This document shows, in pieces, positions 54,820-62,117 of a stretch of 64,000 bases of DNA. Under the pieces are notes generated by a model that had not been told where the DNA came from, did no database searches, and worked only from the letters and a program-made list of their open reading frames with translations. Within the stretch, counting starts at the first letter, position 1. The number at the start of each line of letters is the position of its first letter. The DNA is taken from positions 1 to 64,000 of the forward strand of contig JBKPAJ010000071.1 of NCBI GenBank assembly GCA_046726375.1, read 5' to 3'. Origin of the DNA: DASPWV01 sp046726375. GTDB lineage: Bacteria; Acidobacteriota; Vicinamibacteria; Vicinamibacterales; UBA2999. The translations under genes and the position numbers were made by a program.

Positions 54820-55355
54820 CAGGCCTGGACAGCGGTGGCGCCGGGACCACCTTCGACCGGCATGCCGGGCACGCGGCCGGTGGCGAGCTCCTGGTCGATC
54901 ATCAACAGCCCGATCCCGCTGTTGCCGGCGAGACGAATGCGGCCGAGCACCGCGCGTGCGGCGGCTTCTTCCTCCATCTGCTCGGTCACGAACCACTGCA
55001 GCAGAATCACGGCGCCACGATCTTTGGTCTTCTCAGCCAACGCGTAAAGATTGTTGATGGAACCCGTGACTTCCTGCTCGTTGCGCAGGACATGCTCGCA
55101 GAGCTCGAGGGCCGACGCCCAGGTGGAAGGCGGAGCGACAATCGCCGGAAGCGTCACTTTCTGGTCGCGCTCGACGAGGTGATCGATGATGCGCTGCGCG
55201 TGCTGCAGCTCGTCGAACGATTGCTGACGCATCCACTTCGCGAAGCCCGGTAAGTCGTGCTCCGCCAGCCAGATCGACATCGCAAGGTATTCGTGAGACG
55301 CGCGGAACTCCAGTTTCAGGTGCTCGTTCAGGCCGGACAGCAGGTCAGCGTTCAT
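54819..55355 (-). CDS. Non-haem ferritin
   Basis: A 178-residue four-helix ferritin that stores iron in the cytosol. Ligand-bearing segments appear as LKLEFRASHEYLAMSIW, FDELQHAQRII (Glu/His) and FVTEQMEEEAA. The short C-terminal tail includes GIGLLMIDQELA. ATG 55355 is used; a GTG two codons upstream is an alternative. Its stop overlaps the cupin start, giving a ferritin-cupin-PanE operon. The cupin is unlikely to be an iron regulator by sequence alone. Confidence 0.9.
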   Translation of the reverse strand: MNADLLSGLNEHLKLEFRASHEYLAMSIWLAEHDLPGFAKWMRQQSFDELQHAQRIIDHLVERDQKVTLPAIVAPPSTWASALELCEHVLRNEQEVTGSINNLYALAEKTKDRGAVILLQWFVTEQMEEEAAARAVLGRIRLAGNSGIGLLMIDQELATGRVPGMPVEGGPGATAVQA

Positions 55356-55364
55356 CCCCACAGA

Positions 55365-55544
55365 TTACAACGATCTTCGTCGTGCGAGCTCGAACGCGAC
55401 ACCGCCGAGTGCAACGAACAACAGCGTGCCGGCCATGGCAAGCGGTGTCCGGCCGGTGCCGCCGAAATACACCGCGGCGGCCATCGAAGCGACAGCAAGA
55501 AGAAGCACGAAGAGGACGGCTGCAAGAGGAGGGCGCGACGCCAC
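55365..55544 (-). CDS. Small two-helix membrane protein (59 aa)
   Basis: A 59-residue open frame between the ferritin and transglycosylase genes, starting GTG 55544 and ending TAA 55365. It reads MASRPPLAAVLFVLLLAVAS, a short polar turn, then LAMAGTLLFVALGGVAFELARRR. Two hydrophobic segments and a basic tail make it a membrane protein. The spacer upstream of the ferritin gene is otherwise empty. Its start lies 16 bases before the transglycosylase stop region and a weak GAGG precedes it. It would be missed by most length cut-offs. Confidence 0.55.
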   Translation of the reverse strand: MASRPPLAAVLFVLLLAVASMAAAVYFGGTGRTPLAMAGTLLFVALGGVAFELARRRSL

Positions 55545-55560
55545 GCCTCGATCTTACCCC

Positions 55561-56667
55561 TTACGACCCGATACGATCCGCCAACAGCGCGACGCTGAGG
55601 GCGTAGGTGTGCGCACAGTTGTAATTAAGCAGCGCTTCGTAGTTGGTGTAGACCAGAAACGACCGCCGTCCGTTGTGAATCAGCGACGCATTGCGATCGA
55701 CCGTCGGCAGCGGCCCGCCGTTGAGCGCGCGGACACCAAGCTCGCTCCAGCGCGGGAGCGGTACCGCATTGGTCATCTCACGATGAGCACGGCAACCGCT
55801 CGTGCGTAGACCGACTTTCTCGACGACGGGCAGCGCGCCGGTCGCGGGCAGCTTGACCTCACGCCCCCATGTTTGACCGTCGGTCCACCCGTAGGCCTTC
55901 AAGTAGTTCGCCATCGACGCGAAGATGTCGCCTTCGGAATGCCAGATGTCGCGATCGCCGTCGCGATCGAAATCCTGCGCGTGCTTGAGATAACTCGAGG
56001 GCATGAACTGGGTTTGGCCCATCGCACCGGCCCACGAACCTTGCAGTTGCGGCAGGCCGATATATCCGAGATCCACGATTTCGAGCGCGTTGAACAATTC
56101 ACCTTTGAAGAACTCGCCGCGGCGGCCGTCCCATGCCAGCGTCGCCAGCGCCTGGATCGTCGGCCGCACACCTTGAAACCGTCCGTAGTTGGATTCAATT
56201 CCCCAAATCGCCACCAGGTATTTCGACTCGACGCCATACTCGGACGCGACCCGCCGCAGCAACGGGCGATGCGTGGCCGCCATCTCGCGGCCGGTTCGGA
56301 TGAACCGCCTGGTCAAGCGGCGATTCAGGTATTCATCGAGCGAGAGGACGAGCTCGGCCTGGGAACGATCGCGCTCGAGCACAACAGGAAGCGGCTCCAG
56401 CCCATCGAATGCAGCGTCGACTGTGGCCTCACGGATGCCGCGCGCGAGCGCTTCCTTGCGGACACCGTCGAGCCAGGTGTCGAACTCCTCGCGTGGGAGC
56501 TCGGTCGCGCGCGGGACGACAGGCGCGACACCCACGGCCTGAGGTTCTTCCGTGGGAAGCGACCTCGCCTCCGGCGCCCGCGCTTCGACGCGCACGCCAT
56601 GCGCGGGCATCCACGTCATGATGAGCACAGCACCCGCCAGCAGGACCACACCTGTGCCACCGGTCAT
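55561..56667 (-). CDS. Lytic murein transglycosylase (MltB-like, SLT fold)
   Basis: A 368-residue exported peptidoglycan lyase. The leader (MTGGTGVVLLAGAVLIMTWM) is followed by a helical domain. The catalytic Glu158 lies in LVAIWGIESNYGRFQG, then ALEIVDLGYIGLPQLQGSWAGAMGQTQFMPSSYL, the MltB hallmark. A smaller C-terminal part (about 290-368) contains LVYTNYEALLNYNCAHTYA as in the SLT_2 family. ATG 56667 has GAGGG five bases upstream. Cleaves glycan chains to anhydromuropeptides at the envelope. Confidence 0.92.
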   Translation of the reverse strand: MTGGTGVVLLAGAVLIMTWMPAHGVRVEARAPEARSLPTEEPQAVGVAPVVPRATELPREEFDTWLDGVRKEALARGIREATVDAAFDGLEPLPVVLERDRSQAELVLSLDEYLNRRLTRRFIRTGREMAATHRPLLRRVASEYGVESKYLVAIWGIESNYGRFQGVRPTIQALATLAWDGRRGEFFKGELFNALEIVDLGYIGLPQLQGSWAGAMGQTQFMPSSYLKHAQDFDRDGDRDIWHSEGDIFASMANYLKAYGWTDGQTWGREVKLPATGALPVVEKVGLRTSGCRAHREMTNAVPLPRWSELGVRALNGGPLPTVDRNASLIHNGRRSFLVYTNYEALLNYNCAHTYALSVALLADRIGS

Positions 56668-56746
56668 TCGATCCCTCAACCATAGTATCCGTGCAACGGT
56701 GCCCCCAGACTCGTCAACCGGGTTGCCGAGGTGATATAGGAGAGCC

Positions 56747-57067
56747 ATGAGCTTGGTTATCGTCAACGGTGTCCCTGTTCGTGAGATCTTCCCTGGCATC
56801 CGTGCTCGAGTCGTGCACAGTGCCCGCACATCGCAGTCGTGGGTCGAGATCGATCCGGGCGCAAGTTTTCCCGAACATCAGCATTCACATGAACAGACGG
56901 TCAACGTGCTCGAAGGCGAGCTCGAGGTCACCGCAGGTGGCGTCACGCATCACCTGACGCCAGGAACCGCCCTCGTGATCGCGCCCGATGTGCCGCACTC
57001 CGGCCGAGCGATCACCGCGTGCCGCGTGCTCGATGTCTTTGCGCCCACTCGCGACGATTACCGTTAG
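56747..57067 (+). CDS. Small cupin-domain protein 2
   Basis: A 106-residue cupin with both barrel motifs: PGASFPEHQHSHEQTVNVLEGELEVT (metal-binding His pair HQHSH and Glu) and LTPGTALVIAPDVPHSGRAI. It lacks other domains. ATG 56747 has AGGAGA upstream. Substrate or ligand unknown; stabilising or isomerase roles occur in the family. Confidence 0.85.
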   Translation: MSLVIVNGVPVREIFPGIRARVVHSARTSQSWVEIDPGASFPEHQHSHEQTVNVLEGELEVTAGGVTHHLTPGTALVIAPDVPHSGRAITACRVLDVFAPTRDDYR

Positions 57068-57268
57068 GACGCAGATGGACGCAGATAAGTTGAACGCAGA
57101 TGGACGCAGATAAGCTGCACGCGGATGGACGCAGATAAGTTGAACGCAGATGGACGCAGATAAGTCGAACGCAGATGGACGCAGATAAGCCGAACGCAGA
57201 GGACGCAGATAAACGCGGTTGTCAACGCAAATGGAACGCAGATAAAACGCAGATGCAACGCAGATGAG
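57068..57268 (+). repeat. 25-bp tandem repeats GGACGCAGATAAG, six units
   Basis: Units starting GGACGCAGATAAG lie at about 57077, 57102, 57127, 57152, 57177 and 57201, mostly 25 bases apart, joined by TTGAACGCAGAT. Partial GGAACGCAGAT units follow to 57268. The whole convergent spacer up to 57333 has no gene; the frames that read LRSTYLRPSAF are just translations of the repeat. Confidence 0.9.
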
Positions 57269-57333
57269 AAACGGCAAAAGGAGTATGTGAAGCGTGTCGT
57301 ACACCGGGCGCGGCTCGGCGCTTCGGCGGTCCG

Positions 57334-57915
57334 TTAGCAGCCCGTGGTGAAATTGCTGGAGGCGGCACCCTCCGAGGCGGGGGATGAACGAAGGTGATAG
57401 GTCCAGCCTGGCTGCCAAATCCAGGGTGACGTCACCGCTTCGTGAAGCGTCACGCGTTTGAGGAGATGTTCGAGCGCGTAAAACGTCGCACGATGCCCAA
57501 TCATGAGGACTGTGCCGGCGTCAAACTGTCCCATTGCTTGACTAAGCCATCCGGCGACCCGATCCACGACCTGCTGGTAGCTTTCACCGTTGGGGAATGG
57601 GTCCACGAGATGCAGCAGCCGTCGTTGCTCGATCTCCGACCTTGGCCGCCTCGTCAAATCACCATAGTCGCATTCACGAAGCCGAGCATCACGGACAATC
57701 GGAAGCGAGCGATCGCCGAAAGCGATCTCGGCGGTGCGAAACGAACGTGTGAGATCCGAGCAGAATGCGACGGCGAGGTGATCGCCACGACGACGCGCGC
57801 CGAGCATACGGGCTTGCTCCTCGCCAGTGGTCGACAGGCCAACGTCGAACCAGCCGGAGGCAAGCCCTGCTTCATTGTCGAGGCTTGTAGAGTGAGTTTC
57901 AAAGACCACCCTCAT
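57334..57915 (-). CDS. Histidine-phosphatase-fold protein with altered RHG motif
   Basis: A 193-residue protein of the histidine phosphatase (phosphoglycerate-mutase-like) fold. The start MRVVFETHSTSLDNEAGLA replaces the usual RHGET by THSTS: His8 is kept, Arg and Gly are gone. Later LSTTGEEQARMLGARRR, AFCSDLTRSFRTAE and VLMIGHRATFYALEHLL (second His) match the family. It may be a divergent phosphatase with changed substrate recognition. It follows the SDR gene by seven bases on the same strand. Confidence 0.75.
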   Translation of the reverse strand: MRVVFETHSTSLDNEAGLASGWFDVGLSTTGEEQARMLGARRRGDHLAVAFCSDLTRSFRTAEIAFGDRSLPIVRDARLRECDYGDLTRRPRSEIEQRRLLHLVDPFPNGESYQQVVDRVAGWLSQAMGQFDAGTVLMIGHRATFYALEHLLKRVTLHEAVTSPWIWQPGWTYHLRSSPASEGAASSNFTTGC

Positions 57916-57922
57916 GGCAAGC

Positions 57923-58711
57923 CTACAACGCGTTCCCAGCGGCGCCGTCCACCATGATCGCTTGGCCCGTGATGTAACTCGCCGCATCCGAGGCGAGGAA
58001 CGCGACGAGGTTGGCGAGCTCCTCTGGGCGGCCTAAGCGCCCCAGCGGAATCGACGCTACCGAATCACGTCTGATCTCTTCGATTGGTCGTCCAAGGCGC
58101 TTCGCGTTGGCGCTATCGAGCTCATCGATCCGCTCGGTCTGAATGCGTCCCGGCGCAATCACGTTGACGAGAATGCCGAACGGCGCCAGCTCGCGCGCAA
58201 TCGTCTTGGCCAGGCCCCAGACACCGGCGCGAAGCGCGTTCGAGAGTACGAGGTTCGGAATCGGCTGCTTGATTGAAGACGATGCGATCGTGAGAATGCG
58301 GCCGCCGCCCGCGCGCTTCATTTCGGGCACGGCGGCGTTCACGATGCGCACCAGGCTGAGAAGGTTTTGCTCGAACGCTTTCTGCCATTGTGCGTCCGTC
58401 ATCGCCAGGAACTCGCCGGCTGGCGGGCCGCCCGCGTTGTGCACGACGATGTCGAGGCCACGGTACTCGGCGCGAGCCGCGTCGACGAGCATCGCAGCCT
58501 CTTTTTCGCCGCTCACGTCGGCGGCGATGGCGTGTACACGCACACCGGTGTCGTGCCGTAGTGTCGCCGCCGCCTGATTGATGCGCTGCTCGTCGCGGCT
58601 GCAGATCACGAGGTTGCAGCCCTCTCGTGCGAGTGCCCGCGCCGACGCAAAGCCGAGGCCACGGCTCGCCGCCATGACAAGCGCTCGTTTCCCCTTCAAA
58701 CCAAGATCCAT
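57923..58711 (-). CDS. SDR-family oxidoreductase lacking the YxxxK dyad
   Basis: A 262-residue short-chain dehydrogenase. The NAD(P) motif is ALVMAASRGLGFASARALA, then DIVVHNAGGPPAG (NAG). Ser is present in ILTIASSSIKQPIP. Where the catalytic Tyr-x-x-x-Lys belongs the sequence reads NLVLSNALRAGVWGL, with neither Tyr nor Lys. C-terminal VNVIAPGRIQTERI and SYITGQAIMVDGAAG complete the fold. Such YxxxK-less members occur as a described variant group with unknown chemistry. ATG 58711 gives the family start MDLGLKGKRA. Confidence 0.85.
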   Translation of the reverse strand: MDLGLKGKRALVMAASRGLGFASARALAREGCNLVICSRDEQRINQAAATLRHDTGVRVHAIAADVSGEKEAAMLVDAARAEYRGLDIVVHNAGGPPAGEFLAMTDAQWQKAFEQNLLSLVRIVNAAVPEMKRAGGGRILTIASSSIKQPIPNLVLSNALRAGVWGLAKTIARELAPFGILVNVIAPGRIQTERIDELDSANAKRLGRPIEEIRRDSVASIPLGRLGRPEELANLVAFLASDAASYITGQAIMVDGAAGNAL

Positions 58712-58753
58712 GCGTCCTGCTCTCCGCGAGGGAATGTACCAGATAATCTCTGT

Positions 58754-59527
58754 GTGAAACGGCTCACCGCGCTTGTACTCGCCGTCGCCTTTCTGGCGCA
58801 AGGAATCGGCCACACGCGGGAGCCGCTCCCCTCGGCAGACGTCGCGCGCTTGGACGCGGCGGTCCGCGAAGCGTTTTCCTTTCTCTATGCGTTTCCGAGC
58901 GACACCGCTGCGGCGCAGATGGGGACATGGGTGCTGGATTCGACGGCCACAACTGCTGCGTCTGAGCAAACAGCCGAGCGCCGGGTTGTGATCACCAAGC
59001 TGACCGACACCGGCCAGGATCTCAAGATGAAGGAAGTCGCCCGTGGTGGCGGCACGTCGCCGGCGCAGCTTGCTGCCGCGATGCAGGAGATGCAGCGGCT
59101 CGAAGGCAAGGTGTCTAAAGCGGAAGCCGACGCCGGGCTCGAGATCGTGATCGCGGCGAACACACCTGAGACGTCACTGACCGCAGTGTCGGACGACGCC
59201 GAACGGACGAAGCCGACGATTCGAGGTAGTCAGATCGCCGTGCGTGTGAAGGGCAGCTGGATGCGTGTCGAGGACAAGGAACTGCAGATTGACTACGAAC
59301 GGTGGTCGCCCGCCACGCTGCTGGTTGGATTTGGCTCGTTCGCGCCGCTCGAAACGCGGCGCGCCACGCCCCACGAAAGCGCGGCGACGTTTACGCTGCG
59401 CACTCGGGCAACCGCGGGAGGTAACGCGATCCGCAGCATCACGGTCACCGCGCAGGGAAACGAAGAGCTGATCGATCGCGTCGTGCAGGAAGCAAAATGG
59501 TCGGCGCTCGCCGCACTGCTCAATTGA
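58754..59527 (+). CDS. Secreted hypothetical protein
   Basis: A 257-residue exported protein. The leader (VKRLTALVLAVAFLAQG, from GTG 58754) is followed by an amphipathic helical part with a long MQEMQRLEGKVSKAEADAG helix. A beta-rich C-terminal part includes TLLVGFGSFAPLETRRATP and SITVTAQGNEELIDRVV. No known domain recognised. It overlaps the end of the convergent cytochrome gene by eight bases. Confidence 0.65.
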   Translation: MKRLTALVLAVAFLAQGIGHTREPLPSADVARLDAAVREAFSFLYAFPSDTAAAQMGTWVLDSTATTAASEQTAERRVVITKLTDTGQDLKMKEVARGGGTSPAQLAAAMQEMQRLEGKVSKAEADAGLEIVIAANTPETSLTAVSDDAERTKPTIRGSQIAVRVKGSWMRVEDKELQIDYERWSPATLLVGFGSFAPLETRRATPHESAATFTLRTRATAGGNAIRSITVTAQGNEELIDRVVQEAKWSALAALLN

Positions 59528-60491
59528 ATTTCTTCACGCGGTGTGCCACAGGCTTGCGTGAACGCAAGTAGGCATAGATCGCCCGCAGATCGTCGTCCTC
59601 CATCCCGGCATACATCAACCACGGCATATACGTGTTTTCGCGCTGCTCCTGCGGGTTGAGCGCGCGCGGCTCCACGCCGCGCCAGGCGCGAAACTTGGCG
59701 AGAAAATCTTCTTCCGACCACGTGCCGATTCCCGTGTCCGCATCCGGCGTGATATTGGTCGGCCGCACGATGCCCCCGGACGGCAGCTTCATGTCTGCTC
59801 CGCCGGAGAATTCGCGTCCCGGAAGAGGCATGCCTCTGTCGTCGATCGGTGTGTGACACTCGGCACACACCGCGGCAGTGGTCATGTACTCGCCGTACGC
59901 CAGCTTGTCGGTCTTGGGCGGCGCCGGTCGCAGCTGTGCCGGCTGCGGCATGGTTCGCACAATCAGAGGCAGCGGAAAAGGAAGCTGCCGCGCCGGCACA
60001 GTGCGGCGGATCGGCTTCAAGGTTCGGATATACGCGACGACGGCTTCGACATCCTCACGCGACAAGCGTGCGTATCGCGGATACGGCATGATCGGGAACA
60101 ATGGATCGCCTTGCGCGTTGACGCCGGCTGTGAACGCGCGAATGAGCTGCCCGTCGGTCCAATTGCCGATGCCCTCCGGCGTGATGTTCTTGCTGTAAAC
60201 GGCAAAGCCTTCTGATTCATCGCCGAAGAAGCCGCCGCCGGCGCCGATCGTTTCAGGCTTCACCGGCGCGCCGTACTTCGTAAAGTCACGAACGGCGTGA
60301 CACACGATGCAGCCGGTGACGTGTTCCGACAGATACTCGCCGCGCGCGATTTTCGCTGGCGTCGCTTGAACGGTGATGTTCTCGGCAGGCGGGATGTTCG
60401 GGTAGCGGGCGTATAGGAACCCCACGCCCGCCACCGCGACCACAACGATCAGAACGATCAGAATCAGGACAACTCTTAACAGCGTTCTCAT
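59520..60491 (-). CDS. Membrane-anchored dihaem cytochrome c
   Basis: A 323-residue c-type cytochrome with one N-terminal anchor helix (LLRVVLILIVLIVVVAVAGVGF). Two haem motifs are CIVCH (Cys61-His65) and CAECH (Cys209-His213). Axial Met candidates include FPIMPYPRY and YMPWLMYAG. The pattern resembles alcohol dehydrogenase cytochrome c subunits and other gluconate-type dihaem proteins of the periplasm. It overlaps the upstream amidohydrolase stop by four bases (ATGA). It probably passes electrons from a dehydrogenase that is not in this window. Confidence 0.9.
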   Translation of the reverse strand: MRTLLRVVLILIVLIVVVAVAGVGFLYARYPNIPPAENITVQATPAKIARGEYLSEHVTGCIVCHAVRDFTKYGAPVKPETIGAGGGFFGDESEGFAVYSKNITPEGIGNWTDGQLIRAFTAGVNAQGDPLFPIMPYPRYARLSREDVEAVVAYIRTLKPIRRTVPARQLPFPLPLIVRTMPQPAQLRPAPPKTDKLAYGEYMTTAAVCAECHTPIDDRGMPLPGREFSGGADMKLPSGGIVRPTNITPDADTGIGTWSEEDFLAKFRAWRGVEPRALNPQEQRENTYMPWLMYAGMEDDDLRAIYAYLRSRKPVAHRVKKFN

Positions 60492-62107
60492 TGCTGCGAC
60501 GTTGTCGTGCGGCGCGTCGTCTTGGCCTTTTCAACTTTCGCGGCCACGTCGGCGAGCAGCTTCTTGGCGTCGTAGACGATGCCGTCTTTGACGACGGAGT
60601 CGATCCCTCCGACGCGTTCAGGTTTGTTGCTGGCGTCGTTGATGCGGAGCGTGCCTGTCCCGTAGAGCACTTTGAAATTCTGCAGTGGGTTTTCTTTGAT
60701 CATCACCAGATCGGCTTTGAGCCCGGGCCGGAGGATACCGAAGTCGATCGCCTTTCCTTTTGGCTCGTGCAGCGCCTCGGCGCCGAACAGTGTGGCCGAG
60801 CGAATCACTTCGAGCGGATGAAAGCCGGCTTCCTGAAGCATCTCGAACTCGTTGATGTAGCCGAATCCGTAGGTCTGATAGATGAAGCCCGAATCGGAAC
60901 CCGTGGTGACACGTCCGCCCGCGTTCTTGTAGTCGTTCAGGAACGACATCCACACACGGTAGAAGTTGCGCCAGGCGATTTCGTCTTCGGTGGTCCAGTC
61001 GAACCAGTACGATCCGTGCGCCAGGCGATTCGGTTGGTAGAAGTCCCACAGTGATGGCAGCGTGTACTTCTCGTGCCAGTCGGCGTTGCGCATGCGCATC
61101 ACGTCGCGGCTCGCCGAATAGATCGTCATCGTGGGATCGAGAATGAACCGCCGATCGACCCACTCTTTGATCAACGCATTCCACTGATCGCTGCCGCGCG
61201 GATAAATCTTGTCCCAGAGTCGAGCGACCTGGCCGAAGCGGTGCTGCTCATCGCTTGAATTCTGATCCGGCGGATACGCCTGAATGCTCGAGTCTTTGAG
61301 CAGTGATTCGAACAGTCCGTAGAAGTGCGTCAGCGCACCCAGGCCGAGACGCGACGCGTCGCGCGCCGTCATTCTCACGACGATGCGCTGATCGAGATGG
61401 GCCGTCGAACCGAGCCCGAATTTCTTCGCTTCGTCGAGCAGCGCGGCCATCACGTCCGGATCTTCGTTTTCGAGCCCGAGCTTGAGACCGTCAATGCCCC
61501 GCTCGGCGGCGAAGCGCACCCACTCGCGCGCCGTCTCGGCGTTGCGCGGCTTCGACGCGTCCCATCCCTCGCCGGTAAACGGGCGGTGATACGCGAAGAT
61601 CCGCGGCGCAACGATTTGATCCTTGGCCGAGAGCTCGCGCTGCTGCAACGACCAGTCCATGCCACCGCACGGCACACCGCGCACCGTGGTGACGCCATGC
61701 GCCAACCAAAGTTTGTAGACGTAATCAGGATCCGTGGCCTGCCCGCCGCCGCAATGGACGTGGAGATCCACAAACCCAGGCATCACGTACATGCCAGTGC
61801 CGTCGATCTCCTTGGTCCCCTTGGCCGGCCGGTTCTTCTCGTTGATCGGCAGCTTGGGAAAACCGACGCTGACGATCTGCTCGATGCGATCCTGCGCAAT
61901 CACGATGTCCATCGGCCCGCGCGGTGCGGCACCGGTGCCGTCGATCACCGTGACGCCGCGGATCACGAGCCGATCGTACGGGCCGTCGCCTTCGCCCGAT
62001 CGCCGATTGGGCGTCGGCTGCATCTGCTGTGCCGCGACAGAAACTGTGAGCATCGCCGCCAGGACGCCGGCGAGCGACCAGAAAGAGCGGAAATTGGGAA
62101 GTGCCAT
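60488..62107 (-). CDS. Large secreted amidohydrolase 3
   Basis: A 539-residue exported amidohydrolase. The leader (about 1-27, SVAAQ) is followed by the beta-sandwich. The HxH site is VMPGFVDLHVHCGGGQ. Further metal or catalytic positions lie in IDGLKLGLENED (Lys), GSTAHLDQRI and ALTHFYGLF (His), and VTTGSDSGFIY (Asp). A long insert with MRNADWHEKYTLPSLWDF sets it apart from the two shorter amidohydrolases of this window. It ends overlapping the dihaem cytochrome gene, which may share its transcript. Confidence 0.9.
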   Translation of the reverse strand: MALPNFRSFWSLAGVLAAMLTVSVAAQQMQPTPNRRSGEGDGPYDRLVIRGVTVIDGTGAAPRGPMDIVIAQDRIEQIVSVGFPKLPINEKNRPAKGTKEIDGTGMYVMPGFVDLHVHCGGGQATDPDYVYKLWLAHGVTTVRGVPCGGMDWSLQQRELSAKDQIVAPRIFAYHRPFTGEGWDASKPRNAETAREWVRFAAERGIDGLKLGLENEDPDVMAALLDEAKKFGLGSTAHLDQRIVVRMTARDASRLGLGALTHFYGLFESLLKDSSIQAYPPDQNSSDEQHRFGQVARLWDKIYPRGSDQWNALIKEWVDRRFILDPTMTIYSASRDVMRMRNADWHEKYTLPSLWDFYQPNRLAHGSYWFDWTTEDEIAWRNFYRVWMSFLNDYKNAGGRVTTGSDSGFIYQTYGFGYINEFEMLQEAGFHPLEVIRSATLFGAEALHEPKGKAIDFGILRPGLKADLVMIKENPLQNFKVLYGTGTLRINDASNKPERVGGIDSVVKDGIVYDAKKLLADVAAKVEKAKTTRRTTTSQQ

Positions 62108-62117
62108 GCTGCGAATG

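Noticed and set aside
56885..57418. Minus-strand protein with LRSTYLRPSAF repeats
   Set aside because: Translation of the 25-bp array; no leader, motif or start context.
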